64,000 nt of DNA from Hymenobacter canadensis (GTDB taxonomy: Bacteria; Bacteroidota; Bacteroidia; Cytophagales; Hymenobacteraceae), in assembly GCF_027359925.1 (NCBI RefSeq), contig NZ_CP114767.1, forward strand, positions 3,224,001 through 3,288,000. Direction: 5' to 3'. The translations under genes and the position numbers were made by a program. The notes beneath the pieces were generated by a model that searched no databases, was not told where the DNA came from, and was given only the letters and a program-made list of their open reading frames with translations. Positions 56,255 through 64,000 of the stretch are shown here, piece by piece (the first letter of the stretch is position 1; every line of letters starts with the position of its first letter).

Positions 56255-57589
56255 CTACTTCTTCACTTTAAGCGTGGCGGGGCGGTTGGTGAATTCGAAC
56301 ATCTCGCCGTGGGGCATGATGGTAATCTGGCCGAACTCGCGGATGAGCATCTTGTAGCTCTCCCCCACCGGCCGGATTTTGCGGTCCAGGTCGTAGAGGC
56401 CGCAGGCGTTGACGGTGAGGCGCTTTTCGGCCAGGCTGATGTCCCAGTCCACTTGGTCGAGCAGGCTGTACCAGGTGAATCCCACCACCGGCACGCCGTC
56501 GTGGCGGATGCGCTGCACGTTCACCCACTGCTTCCAGAGCCAGCATTCGGCGTCTTTGGGGTTGAAGGTGTTCGTTTCGGTGTGCATCACGGGCTTGCGG
56601 TACCGCTCGTAGTACTGGCGTGTCATAGTATACCAGCCCAGCACGTCCTCGGCCTGGCAGATCTGGCCGTCGGGCTTGATAATCTTCTCGTTGCGGCCGT
56701 AGTAGTCGTTGCCCATGATCTGGTAGCCGGGCGGCTCGCCGGCCATAAACCAGTCGAGCTCCTGGCGGGTCAGGCCGTTATCGAGGCAGTAGAGCAGCAC
56801 TTCCGAGTCAAGCGGGTGGGCGTAGAGCAAATCCAGCGACAGAAACCGCAGCTTGTTGACCAGGCAGATTTCGGGCGTGGGCACGGCGCGCATCTCGTGG
56901 ATGTACTCGGCCGACTCGCTTTGCACGATGATGCAGTCGGGCCGCACCTTGGCAATCTGCTGGGTGCCCATGATGCTGGCCGCCGTGATGTGCTTGATGG
57001 CCGTCACGAAGGCGCGGTCGTCCTTAAGTTGCTCGTTCCAGATGCCGTCTTTGGCGGAGGCGCGGGCCGTCACGTAAATCTCATTGACGGGCGTGTAGAA
57101 GCGCACCCAGGGGTAGCGCCGCGCCACGGCCCCGCAGTACTCGGCGAAGTGCACTGGCAGCTCAGGATTCTGGAAGTTGCCCACCCAGTCGGGCACGCCA
57201 AAGTGCATCAGGTCTAGGATGGGCGTGATGCCCAGGCGCTGGATTTCGGCCATGGCGGCATCGGCAAACTCCCAGTCGAACTGGCCGGGGGCCTTGTGCA
57301 CGAGGTAGTACGGCAGGTTGTAGCGCAGCACCTTCAGGCCCATTTCCTTTACCAGCCCCAGGTCTTCCTTGTAGCGGTTGTAGTGGTCGGTTTCGGCCAG
57401 CAAATCGCGCCGAATGGTGCCGTTGGCGATGGTAGGGTACGAGCACTCGATGCCGGTGGCGAACATGAAGTTGCCCGCGTCGCCGGTAGGCAGGCCGGAG
57501 CCGTCGTGGCCGGCCGCGCCGCCGAACTGGTCGCCCTCGTAATGGCCGTCGCCGAAGGCTTCTTTGATGTGGGTGAGGAAAGACTTCAT
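56255..57589 (-). CDS. Clan GH-A glycoside hydrolase (GH1-like)
   Basis: A 444-residue TIM-barrel enzyme without a signal peptide. The acid/base glutamate lies in RFYTPVNEIYVTARAS (end of strand 4), and the putative nucleophile is in RKPVMHTETNTFNPKDAE. ATGIECSYPTIANGTIRRDL at the start and VGFTWYSLLDQVDWDISL near the end are typical of GH1-related proteins. It shares both motifs with the 9711 protein. Start MKSFLTHIKEAFGDG at 57589 is preferred. The first ATG (57646) lies in the palindromic repeat. It follows the GMC oxidoreductase gene, so it may act on glycosides oxidised by that enzyme, which is inference from context. Confidence 0.86.
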   Translation of the reverse strand: MKSFLTHIKEAFGDGHYEGDQFGGAAGHDGSGLPTGDAGNFMFATGIECSYPTIANGTIRRDLLAETDHYNRYKEDLGLVKEMGLKVLRYNLPYYLVHKAPGQFDWEFADAAMAEIQRLGITPILDLMHFGVPDWVGNFQNPELPVHFAEYCGAVARRYPWVRFYTPVNEIYVTARASAKDGIWNEQLKDDRAFVTAIKHITAASIMGTQQIAKVRPDCIIVQSESAEYIHEMRAVPTPEICLVNKLRFLSLDLLYAHPLDSEVLLYCLDNGLTRQELDWFMAGEPPGYQIMGNDYYGRNEKIIKPDGQICQAEDVLGWYTMTRQYYERYRKPVMHTETNTFNPKDAECWLWKQWVNVQRIRHDGVPVVGFTWYSLLDQVDWDISLAEKRLTVNACGLYDLDRKIRPVGESYKMLIREFGQITIMPHGEMFEFTNRPATLKVKK

Positions 57590-57639
57590 TTTTTGAAGCT
57601 GAAATGATGCGCCAGAAGGGTGCCTCATAATTAAGAAGA

Positions 57640-57736
57640 ACGTCATTCCGAGCTTGCCGAGGAATCTCGCGTGCTGACGCCTGAATAGTATTGCAACATC
57701 AGCACGCGAGATTCCTCGGCAAGCTCGGAATGACGT
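57640..57736. repeat. GTCATnCnGAGC-family palindrome, copy 5 (38-bp perfect arms), inside a gene cluster
   Basis: 57640-57677 is the exact complement of 57699-57736, with a 21-nt loop. The unit begins ACGTCATTCCGAGCTTGCCG. It lies between GMC and glycosidase genes of the same orientation. Confidence 0.92.
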
Positions 57737-57752
57737 GCTGATTCAGCCTACG

Positions 57753-59435
57753 CTATGCCCGCAACGACGCCAGAAACTTGTCGGCGGTGCGCAGGCTCAG
57801 GGCCATGATGGTAAGGGCGGGGTTGACGCTCAGGGCACTAGGGAATACTGAGTTGTCGCAGATGTAGAGGTTGGGCACATCGAAGGCCTTTCCGTCGGGG
57901 TTGACCACCGCATCGTCGCCGCTCAGGCCCATGCGCGCCGTCCCGATGACGTGGGCGTAGCGCTCGAAAGCCCAGATGTCCTTGGCGCCGGCGGCTTCCC
58001 AGATCTGGCGCATCAGCTTTTCGGCGTGGCGGTTCATGCGCTGCTCGTTTTCCTGGGCCGTGAAGTGCAGGCGCGGCTTGGGCAGGCCGCGGGCGTCCTT
58101 CTCGTCGCTGAGCTCCATGAAGTTGGCAGCGTGCGGCAGGCAGTCACCCAGGATGTTGATGCCGGCCGTGTGGTTGTAGCTGCGCATGTAGTCGCGCAGG
58201 GGCTGGCCCCAGAGCTTACGCTGGCGCACCATCTGGGTGGCAAAGGTCACGGGCATCACCCCGATGCTTTGCAGCAGGTAGCCGCCGGCAAAGTCGGCGT
58301 CTTTGGGGCGGTGGGTGTCCTCGGAAATCAGGCCGCCGGGAATGCCTTTGTAGGGCCGGATGTCCTCATCGAACGTGCCCCAGACCTGCATGCCGGGGTG
58401 GGCCATGAAGTGCTTGCCGACCTGCCCGCTGTTGAGGGCCAGCTCGTTGAGCATCAGCAGGCGCGGCGTTTCCACGGCGCCGGCGCACAAAAACAAGTGG
58501 CGGCAGCGCTGGCGCACGGTGCGGCCGTGCTGCTCGTACACCACGGCCACCACGCGGCCGGAGGCGTCGCGCTCAATCTCCGTCACGTAGGCATCGGCCC
58601 GGATTTCAGCCCCGAAGCTTTCGGCCAGGGGCAAGAAGGTGACGTCCATGCTGGCCTTGGCGCCACGGTTGCAGCCGGCCTGGCAGAAGCCCCGGTTGGT
58701 GCAGGCCTCGCGCCAGCCAATGCCCTCCTGGTAGTAGCGCGCCGACAGGGCCGCGTTGGCCGCCGGCGAGGTTTCGATGCCCAGCTGGGCGCAGGCTTTC
58801 TGCATGAGCAGGGCCGCACCGTTTAGGGGCAGCGGGGCCAGCGGGTAGCCCTTGCGGCGGCCGGCATCCCAGGGGTAGGGCGTGGGGCCGGAAACCCCCA
58901 GAAAGTGCTCAATCTCCTCGTAGTACGGTTCCAGCTCCTCGATGCCGAAGGGCCAGTCGACGCCCTGGCCAAAGTCGGTGTGCAGCTGCAGGTCGCCGCG
59001 GTGGGCGCGGGGCGTGTAGGCCGTGTAGTGCAGCGTGGAGCCGCCCACGCCGGTGCCAGAGTTGTTTTTGCCGAAGGCCACTGGGTTCTGGCCGGCCGAG
59101 AGGCGCTCGTCGTTCCAGAACAGGAAGTTCTGGGCTTTTTCGTCGGTGGCGTACTCGGTTTTGGGGTCGCGGCGGGGGCCGGCTTCCAGGGCCACCACCT
59201 TCAGGCCGGCCATGGCCAGACGGGCCAGCAGCGGCGCGCCGCCCGCGCCGGTACCAATCACCACGCAATCCACCTCGTCGGTGGGGTCGGGCAGCGGATT
59301 GGGGGCTTCCTCGCCGGTGGGCTCGGTGGCCGGGGTGGCTTCGTTATCGGCCAGAATGCTTTTCAGCAGCGGGTCCTGTATTTCGGGCTGAACCGGGTTC
59401 AGCACGCCTTCTTCGAGTACTTCTTCGTCGGGCAT
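57753..59435 (-). CDS. GMC-family FAD oxidoreductase (glycoside/glucose dehydrogenase type)
   Basis: A 560-residue flavoprotein. The FAD-binding Rossmann motif is VDCVVIGTGAGGAPLLARLA (55-74) after an acidic 50-residue N-terminal tail. GKNNSGTGVGGSTLHYTAY is the second FAD-contact motif. A cysteine-containing loop (CTNRGFCQAGCNRGAKASMD) marks the gluconate- and glycoside-dehydrogenase subgroup. The active-site His and Asn are in RYAHVIGTARMG and SALSVNPALTIMALSLRTAD. With the small subunit encoded just upstream it should oxidise a sugar or glycoside, possibly at C3, and pass electrons to a periplasmic carrier. No Tat signal is present in either subunit, so transport is unexplained. Confidence 0.93.
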   Translation of the reverse strand: MPDEEVLEEGVLNPVQPEIQDPLLKSILADNEATPATEPTGEEAPNPLPDPTDEVDCVVIGTGAGGAPLLARLAMAGLKVVALEAGPRRDPKTEYATDEKAQNFLFWNDERLSAGQNPVAFGKNNSGTGVGGSTLHYTAYTPRAHRGDLQLHTDFGQGVDWPFGIEELEPYYEEIEHFLGVSGPTPYPWDAGRRKGYPLAPLPLNGAALLMQKACAQLGIETSPAANAALSARYYQEGIGWREACTNRGFCQAGCNRGAKASMDVTFLPLAESFGAEIRADAYVTEIERDASGRVVAVVYEQHGRTVRQRCRHLFLCAGAVETPRLLMLNELALNSGQVGKHFMAHPGMQVWGTFDEDIRPYKGIPGGLISEDTHRPKDADFAGGYLLQSIGVMPVTFATQMVRQRKLWGQPLRDYMRSYNHTAGINILGDCLPHAANFMELSDEKDARGLPKPRLHFTAQENEQRMNRHAEKLMRQIWEAAGAKDIWAFERYAHVIGTARMGLSGDDAVVNPDGKAFDVPNLYICDNSVFPSALSVNPALTIMALSLRTADKFLASLRA

Positions 59436-59438
59436 GTG

Positions 59439-59570
59439 GTAGAGTAACTGAGTAGTTGAGTAGCTGATTAAGTGATGAATGGGTAGCGGGAAAACTGATT
59501 GTATAGCACTGAAATCTAAACGATTACTCAGTTATTCCGCTACTCAGTTACTCTTCACTCAGCTACTGCC
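59439..59570. repeat. AGTAACTGAG / CTCAGTTACT repeat, copy 2, between two cluster genes
   Basis: The left part (AGAGTAACTGAGTAGTTGAG at 59441-59460) is mirrored by the right part (CTACTCAGTTACTCTTCACT at 59540-59559), with additional units around. The arms are less perfect than in copy 1 (32858). The right end overlaps the stop and last codons (Val-Ala-Glu) of the small subunit gene. Confidence 0.75.
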
Positions 59571-60196
59571 TCCGGCTCGCGGGGTTCGAGGGTGTTGGGG
59601 GTGACGTGGGGCCAGCCGGGCACGTCGGCCATACCCACGTAGCCGATTTCTTCCTGGGCCAGCGGGTGGGCGTAGTAGTTCTCGGTCAGCTCGGACAGAA
59701 ACTCCTCGAAAAACCGGTCCTGAGGTACCTGTTGCCAGTTTTCGCCGGCTGCTTTGCCGGCGGCCAACTGCCCGATAACCGCGTCCTGCTGCTCGGCGCT
59801 CAAGGCCATGAAGGGCTGCTGAAACTGCGCTTCGGCGGCTTGGTTGATGCCGCCCAGGCCGAGGCGGTAGGCTTCGCGGTCGGGCGGCATGGCGTCGTAG
59901 CGCCAGCCGTCGGCGGTGCCGTCGGTGAGGCGCTTATCCACGGCTGGGGCCAGCTCGATGGGCGTTTCGCGGTCGGGCTGGGGGAAGATGCGGGCGGCCA
60001 CGGCACGCAGCAGCTGGTACGTATCCGCGTCGAAGAACTGCGGGGCGTAGTTGGCGGGGGCGTTGAGGCGGGCCTCCAGGGCGGCGCGGGTAGCGGGCGT
60101 CACCAGCTCGGTCTGGAGCAGCGCCCGGACGGTGCCTTCGGGGTAGGTATTCAAGCGTTTTATTGCTAGTAAATGACGAAGCTTTGGGGAGCGCAC
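59555..60196 (-). CDS. Gluconate 2-dehydrogenase subunit 3-like protein
   Basis: A 213-residue protein. The subunit 3 signature is clear: FFDADTYQLLRAVAARIFPQ, PIELAPAVDKRLTDG, and the C-terminal QDRFFEEFLSELTENYYAHP and GMADVPGWPHVTPN. It normally escorts or stabilises the GMC subunit, which is encoded next. No ATG lies near the N-terminus: the first in-frame start is GTG at 60196, and a TTG 14 codons later (60154) is an alternative. The usual Tat signal is missing, so the true N-terminus may be disturbed. The end is encoded by repeat 59439-59570. Confidence 0.86.
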   Translation of the reverse strand: MRSPKLRHLLAIKRLNTYPEGTVRALLQTELVTPATRAALEARLNAPANYAPQFFDADTYQLLRAVAARIFPQPDRETPIELAPAVDKRLTDGTADGWRYDAMPPDREAYRLGLGGINQAAEAQFQQPFMALSAEQQDAVIGQLAAGKAAGENWQQVPQDRFFEEFLSELTENYYAHPLAQEEIGYVGMADVPGWPHVTPNTLEPREPEAVAE

Positions 60197-60301
60197 CTGC
60201 GGCGCTTTATCTCAACAGTACTCATCATTACTGTCTGGCAGGGTATTTAGTTATGATGCCTATCGGTATTTTTTGAAATCTCTGCTACGGGCTAAAAATG
60301 C

Positions 60302-60364
60302 CATAAGCTTCGCCCTGACTATCCATCAGCCATACGCTGGTTGATAGTCAGGACGAAGCTTATG
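60302..60364. repeat. CATAAGCTTCG palindrome (22-bp arms, one mismatch)
   Basis: 60302-60323 pairs with 60343-60364 at 21 of 22 positions. The loop itself can pair further (ATCAGC region). It stands just after the stop of the DUF2723 gene on the minus strand and may act as its terminator-like hairpin. Confidence 0.82.
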
Positions 60365-60379
60365 AGGGGGCAGCTGGGC

Positions 60380-63379
60380 TTACTGCCGTAGGTAGGGTTG
60401 CAGAAGCTGGAACGCCTGGTTGGCGCGCCGCTCGTCGCCGATTTGCTGGGCTGCCAGGTAGAGCTGCTGCGTGGTAGCGAGCTGCTGGCTTAGTTCCCGG
60501 TCGAAGAGGGCATAGGCGGGGTTGCTGTAGTAAGTGAGGGCGCGCTGGGCCCGGCCAAGCAGTAAGTCGAAGAGCTGGTTGGCTCGCTTACTCTCCCCGC
60601 CTGCCGTCAGGGCCGGCAGCAGCTGCGGGGTGTAGAAGTCGTAAGGAATGGCGCGGTCGGGCATGACGGCTAGGCACTTGTCGGCCAGCTTTTTGGCGGT
60701 GGCGGTGTCGCCGGCGGCCAAGTAGGCATTGGCCAGGCGGGCGAACTTTGCGCGGTAGTTGGCCGGGAACATCTGGCTGTTTTCGTCGTGGAAAACGGCG
60801 GGGTTGTTGAGGCCGCGGTAGGTGAATTGCTGCATCAGCTTCTGGTAGAGCAGATCTTTGGCTAAGTAGCCGGCTTCCTCGCGCGGGTCGTCGTTGGGGT
60901 TCTTCAGCGGCAGCACGCGCCAGGCCAGGCCTTCCAGCTGGAAGTAGGCATCCAGCCCCAGGTGGTCTTCGGTGCGCGCTACGCTGGTAGCGAAGTACAC
61001 GGGCCGCTTCCATTGGTTGGTGGCCAGAATATCGAGCACGAATAGGTTGCGCTTTTCCATGGCGCCCTTGCCGATGTTGAACTCCATCTGCGGCACCAGC
61101 TGCCCGCGGCGGCCGGGCGGAATAATGCCAAGCTGCTTCACCGCCGTGGTATCAACAGGCAGGTAAAACCTGGGCGACGGAAACGAGAGTAGCGTGGGGC
61201 TACCGTCGCCGTAGCTGACTTTGAGCAAGTCGCTGTTGGCCTTCACTAAACCGATGAAATCGTGAAGATTGACGCTGCTGACGTTAGGATTTTCCACGTA
61301 GGGCAGGTAGTCGTTGGTACCTTGCCGGTACCGGGCGGCGGGCAGGGAAATGGGCAGCGGCTGCGACTTGTAGGCGCGGTTCGTCATCTGCCGGATGTAC
61401 CAGTCGGTGTTCAGATAGCTGAGCACGGCCACCCGCACATCGGTGCGGATGCCTTCCACTTCCTGCGCGTACCAGAGCGGAAAGGTGTCGTTGTCGCCGT
61501 TGGTGAACAGGATGGCGTTGGGCGCGCAGGAGTTCAGCAGGTTCTTGGCCGCATCGACAGAGGTAAACCGGTCGGATCGGTCGTGGTCGTCCCAGCCTTC
61601 AGCCAGCATAATACCCGGCACTATCAGGCCCAGCAGCAAGGCCACGGCGGCCCGGGCGGTGTCGGCTTTCAGCGCCCACCTCAGAACCTCCGCCAGCGCC
61701 AGCACGCCCAGCCCGATCCAGATGGCAAAAGCATAGGTGGCCCCCGTGAAGGTGTAGTCTCGCTCCCGCGGCTCCAGGGGTGGCTGGTTGAGGTAGACGA
61801 TGATAGCCAGACCGGTAAACAGGAACAACAACCCCACTACCAGCGCGTTGCGGGGGTCGCGGCGCACCTGATACACCAGCCCCAGCACCCCGAGCAGCAG
61901 CGGCAAGGCCAGGAAATTGTTGCGGGCTTTGCTGTCGGCCACCCGTTCGGGCAGGGCCTCGTGGCTGGTGGTGGGCCACAGCACGCCGGCGTGCTGCACG
62001 TCACTTTCGCGGCCCACGTAGTTCCAGAGGAAATAGCGCCAGAACATGTGGCCCATCTGATAGCGCAGCAGGAACGCAAGGTTCTGGCCCATTGTCGGCT
62101 TCACCCCTTCCTGAATATCAACCCACTGCCGGTAAGCGGCGGCGCGTTGGGAGGCGCTGGAAGTGCCGTCGGAATACAGGCGGGGCAGCAGCATCTTGTC
62201 TTCGTCGCGGTAGATCAGCTCCTGCCGCTGCTCGGCCACCACGTACTTGCTGCCCTCGCGCACGTAGCGCGGGCCGGCATCTTCCTGGGCAATGGGCTGG
62301 GCAAATACGTGGGGCCCGTAGAGCAGGGGCCGGGAGCCGTACTGCTCGCGCTTGAGGTAGCTCACGAAACTGAGCACATCGCGCGGTCCGTTCTGGTTGA
62401 TGGTAGGCTGATAGCCACTGCGAATCGGCACAATCAGGTAGCAGGAGTACCCAATCAGGATGAAGGTGAAGCCCAGCAGGGCCGTATTCAGCAGCCGGGC
62501 GTTCTGCCGGTGCGACACCCGGAACCCTAGCACCAGCAGCCCCAGCAGCAGCACCACAAACCCCACCACGCCCGAGTTGAAGGGCATCCCCAGTGAGTTC
62601 ACAAAAAACACCTCGAAGCTCCCCGCCAACGACGGCAGCCCCGGAATGACCCCGACCAGCACAACCCCCACGATTACGCTGCTAATCAGCAACGTAACCA
62701 CGCTGCCCCACAGCGTGGGCGCAGGCTGCCGCCGATGGTAGTACAGCAAGCCCAGCGCCGGAATAGCCACCAGGTTCAGCAAATGCACCCCAATGCTCAG
62801 GCCGATAACGTAGGCAATGAGCACCAGCCACTTATCAGAATCGGGCTCGTCGGCGCGGTTTTCCCATTTCAGCATCAGCCACACCACCGCCGCCGTGCAT
62901 AGGGCCGACATGGCGTACACCTCGGCTTCCTCGGCGTTGAACCAGAACGAGTCGGAGAAGGCAAAGGCCAGCGCCCCTACCACGCCCGCCGCCTGCATCA
63001 ACAGCGCCTGCCCGCGGGTGGGTACCAGCAGCGCGGGGCTTGCTGGCGTGGGGCGGGGCAACACCAGCTTGGCCGCCAGCAGCGTGATGCTCCAGAACAG
63101 AAACAGCACTGCAAACGCGCTGCTCAGCGCCGACAGCGTGTTGATAAGCACCGCCACTTTGCTGGTGTCGCCGAAGCTGAGCAGGGAAAACAGCCGGCCA
63201 AGTAGCAAAAACAGCGGGGCGCCAGGTGGGTGCGGCACCAACAGCTTATAGGAGCAGGCAATGAACTCGCCACAGTCCCAGAACGAGGCCGTGGGCTCCA
63301 GGGTGAGCAGATACACCACGGTGGCCACGGCAAATACCAGCCAGCCCACCACATTATTCAAACGCGCATACGAACCCAT
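60380..63379 (-). CDS. DUF2723 membrane protein, TMEM260/GT117-like glycosyltransferase
   Basis: A 999-residue inner-membrane protein. The N-terminal half has about 10-12 hydrophobic segments. The DUF2723 hallmark is near the start: TLEPTASFWDCGEFIACSYK then LVPHPPGAPLFLLLGRLF, the motif region that carries the conserved Asp/Glu of GT-C-type transferases. FSDSFWFNAEEAEVYAMSAL is the second conserved block. The C-terminal third is soluble and faces the periplasm (helical repeats at about 890-990, ANAYLAAGDTATAKKLADKC). It should transfer a lipid-linked sugar to envelope proteins or glycans. The ATG at 63379 is preferred over one 8 codons earlier. Confidence 0.93.
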   Translation of the reverse strand: MGSYARLNNVVGWLVFAVATVVYLLTLEPTASFWDCGEFIACSYKLLVPHPPGAPLFLLLGRLFSLLSFGDTSKVAVLINTLSALSSAFAVLFLFWSITLLAAKLVLPRPTPASPALLVPTRGQALLMQAAGVVGALAFAFSDSFWFNAEEAEVYAMSALCTAAVVWLMLKWENRADEPDSDKWLVLIAYVIGLSIGVHLLNLVAIPALGLLYYHRRQPAPTLWGSVVTLLISSVIVGVVLVGVIPGLPSLAGSFEVFFVNSLGMPFNSGVVGFVVLLLGLLVLGFRVSHRQNARLLNTALLGFTFILIGYSCYLIVPIRSGYQPTINQNGPRDVLSFVSYLKREQYGSRPLLYGPHVFAQPIAQEDAGPRYVREGSKYVVAEQRQELIYRDEDKMLLPRLYSDGTSSASQRAAAYRQWVDIQEGVKPTMGQNLAFLLRYQMGHMFWRYFLWNYVGRESDVQHAGVLWPTTSHEALPERVADSKARNNFLALPLLLGVLGLVYQVRRDPRNALVVGLLFLFTGLAIIVYLNQPPLEPRERDYTFTGATYAFAIWIGLGVLALAEVLRWALKADTARAAVALLLGLIVPGIMLAEGWDDHDRSDRFTSVDAAKNLLNSCAPNAILFTNGDNDTFPLWYAQEVEGIRTDVRVAVLSYLNTDWYIRQMTNRAYKSQPLPISLPAARYRQGTNDYLPYVENPNVSSVNLHDFIGLVKANSDLLKVSYGDGSPTLLSFPSPRFYLPVDTTAVKQLGIIPPGRRGQLVPQMEFNIGKGAMEKRNLFVLDILATNQWKRPVYFATSVARTEDHLGLDAYFQLEGLAWRVLPLKNPNDDPREEAGYLAKDLLYQKLMQQFTYRGLNNPAVFHDENSQMFPANYRAKFARLANAYLAAGDTATAKKLADKCLAVMPDRAIPYDFYTPQLLPALTAGGESKRANQLFDLLLGRAQRALTYYSNPAYALFDRELSQQLATTQQLYLAAQQIGDERRANQAFQLLQPYLRQ

Positions 63380-63493
63380 ACAGACAGCCGTAAACCACGC
63401 CAAGCGTGGGCAGCCGAGGAAGTTGCTGCGGCAGCAAAGGACCGCTAAGGGGGTGTAAACGACTGTTATTTTGTGTTAATGATTGTTAACGAC

Positions 63494-63524
63494 TTGGTAG
63501 GGCCCGGCTAGCCCTGTACTTTCG
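63494..63524 (+). promoter_or_regulatory. Promoter of the histidine kinase gene: TTG and TACTTTCG
   Basis: TTG at 63494-63496 and TACTTTCG at 63517-63524 are separated by 20 bp, the expected spacing for Bacteroidota -33/-7 boxes. The -7 box has one mismatch to TAnnTTTG. The ATG lies 30 nt downstream. Confidence 0.45.
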
Positions 63525-63554
63525 ATTGGCTGCCTATCAGCAGTACTCCCGCGT

Positions 63555-64000
63555 ATGAAAAGCCGCCTGCGTATTATCTTCTGGCTGATGAGCTTGTGCA
63601 TGCTGGGCATCAACGGGTTTCAGGCGTACTGGCTCTATACCACGTACCAGCTGACGGCCACCCAGTTTACGCGCACGGCGCACGAAGCGCTGCTGGCAGT
63701 GGTACAGCGGCAGCAGCTGGCCGAGGTGCGGGCGCTGCTTGAGCCTACGGCTCCCGGCCATCCCTACGGCCAGGTAGCCCTGCCCACGCCGCACCTTGAT
63801 ACGGCGGGCCGCGCCCAGCTGCGGCAGCTGCTGCGGGCCGGCGGCCAAGAGCGGGCTACGGCCCTGGCCACGTACCGCCAGGATGATAGTGTGGCCCAGG
63901 CGTTTCTGCAGTTTCTGCTCCGCAACGCCGACCACCAGCCCACGCTCAACCTCGCGCGCCTCGCCACCGCCTACCAGGCCGAGCTGCGGCAGCGCGGCGC
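63555..64000 (+). CDS. Sensor histidine kinase, N-terminal part (cut by window edge)
   Basis: Only 148 codons are in the window, without a stop. The start MKSRLRIIFWLMSLCMLGIN and GFQAYWLYTTYQLTATQFTR form the membrane helix and the periplasmic junction typical of Bacteroidota kinases of the GFQAYWL type. After that the sensor region is helical and Gln/Leu-rich. The catalytic domains lie beyond the edge. The gene is divergent from the DUF2723 gene. The stimulus is unknown. Confidence 0.85.
   Translation, partial: MKSRLRIIFWLMSLCMLGINGFQAYWLYTTYQLTATQFTRTAHEALLAVVQRQQLAEVRALLEPTAPGHPYGQVALPTPHLDTAGRAQLRQLLRAGGQERATALATYRQDDSVAQAFLQFLLRNADHQPTLNLARLATAYQAELRQRG

Noticed and set aside
24716..57736. 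Palindromes as an inactive CRISPR array
   Set aside because: The copies are dispersed over 33 kb, each is a single inverted repeat, and no cas genes are present.
1..64000. tRNA, rRNA, riboswitches and integrase/attachment sites
   Set aside because: I looked for cloverleaf-like stretches, rRNA landmarks and integrase genes and saw none I could support. A tRNAscan or Infernal run would be decisive.

Overview
The window looks like a chromosomal segment of a GC-rich member of the Bacteroidota, most probably a Hymenobacter-like organism (Cytophagales). Reasons seen in the sequence: an ECF sigma / FecR / SusC-RagA gene set, five large secreted proteins with type IX secretion (T9SS) C-terminal sorting domains, TAnnTTTG-like -7 promoter elements, no convincing Shine-Dalgarno sequences but pyrimidine-rich tracts just before many start codons, and families typical of the phylum (DUF486, CD225 plus DUF2752, two-subunit M16 peptidases, DUF2723/TMEM260-like transferase, LytTR regulator). 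The genus call is inference from family content. No rRNA, tRNA, CRISPR array, prophage or intact transposase was found.

Layout. 1-2722 (minus): sigma factor, anti-sigma FecR and the start of a SusC-type receptor. 2988-7091 (plus): two tandem paralogous lipoproteins, hemB, a transglutaminase-like protein and a GNAT acetyltransferase. 7112-11641: amino-acid permease, ZnT9-like cation transporter, a clan GH-A glycosidase followed 5 bp later by a PLD-type nuclease. 11748-23656: secreted and envelope proteins (PA14-ricin T9SS protein, esterase, TPR protein, outer-membrane barrel, beta-helix T9SS protein, thermolysin-type T9SS protease), with a DNA-alkylation repair methyltransferase and an SDR among them. 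23803-36120: metabolic genes (ATP-grasp ligase, M20 amidohydrolase, PAP2-like phosphatase, SDR, phytanoyl-CoA dioxygenase-like enzyme, TonB-like pair, HMG-CoA reductase, homogentisate dioxygenase, transglutaminase). 36308-39395: S41 protease, ruvX and def. 39533-46148: damaged genes (DUF5694-like tail, LytTR regulator without receiver, histidine-kinase tail) mixed with small membrane proteins and a patatin outer-membrane protein. 46294-56013: hydrolase, two more T9SS proteins, a bestrophin-like tail and an M16 peptidase pair. 56255-60196 (minus): a probable glycoside-oxidation cluster (gluconate 2-dehydrogenase subunit 3-like protein, GMC flavoprotein, glycosidase). 60380-63379: DUF2723 membrane protein. 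63555 to the end: start of a sensor histidine kinase.

The most striking non-coding signal is a dense set of long intergenic inverted repeats of several families. Five belong to one family built on GTCATnCnGAGC, with arms of 28-42 bp that are identical or differ at one base. Sequence differences between copies are mirrored in both arms. Two other copies form a composite element of about 165 bp carrying an internal terminator-like hairpin. Some repeats reach into genes and supply C-terminal codons and the stop codon. They sit between convergent genes and also inside a probable operon. The most unusual protein is a TonB-like transducer with a cytoplasmic four-cysteine module (30.0 kb), translated together with a secreted TonB-C-domain protein.
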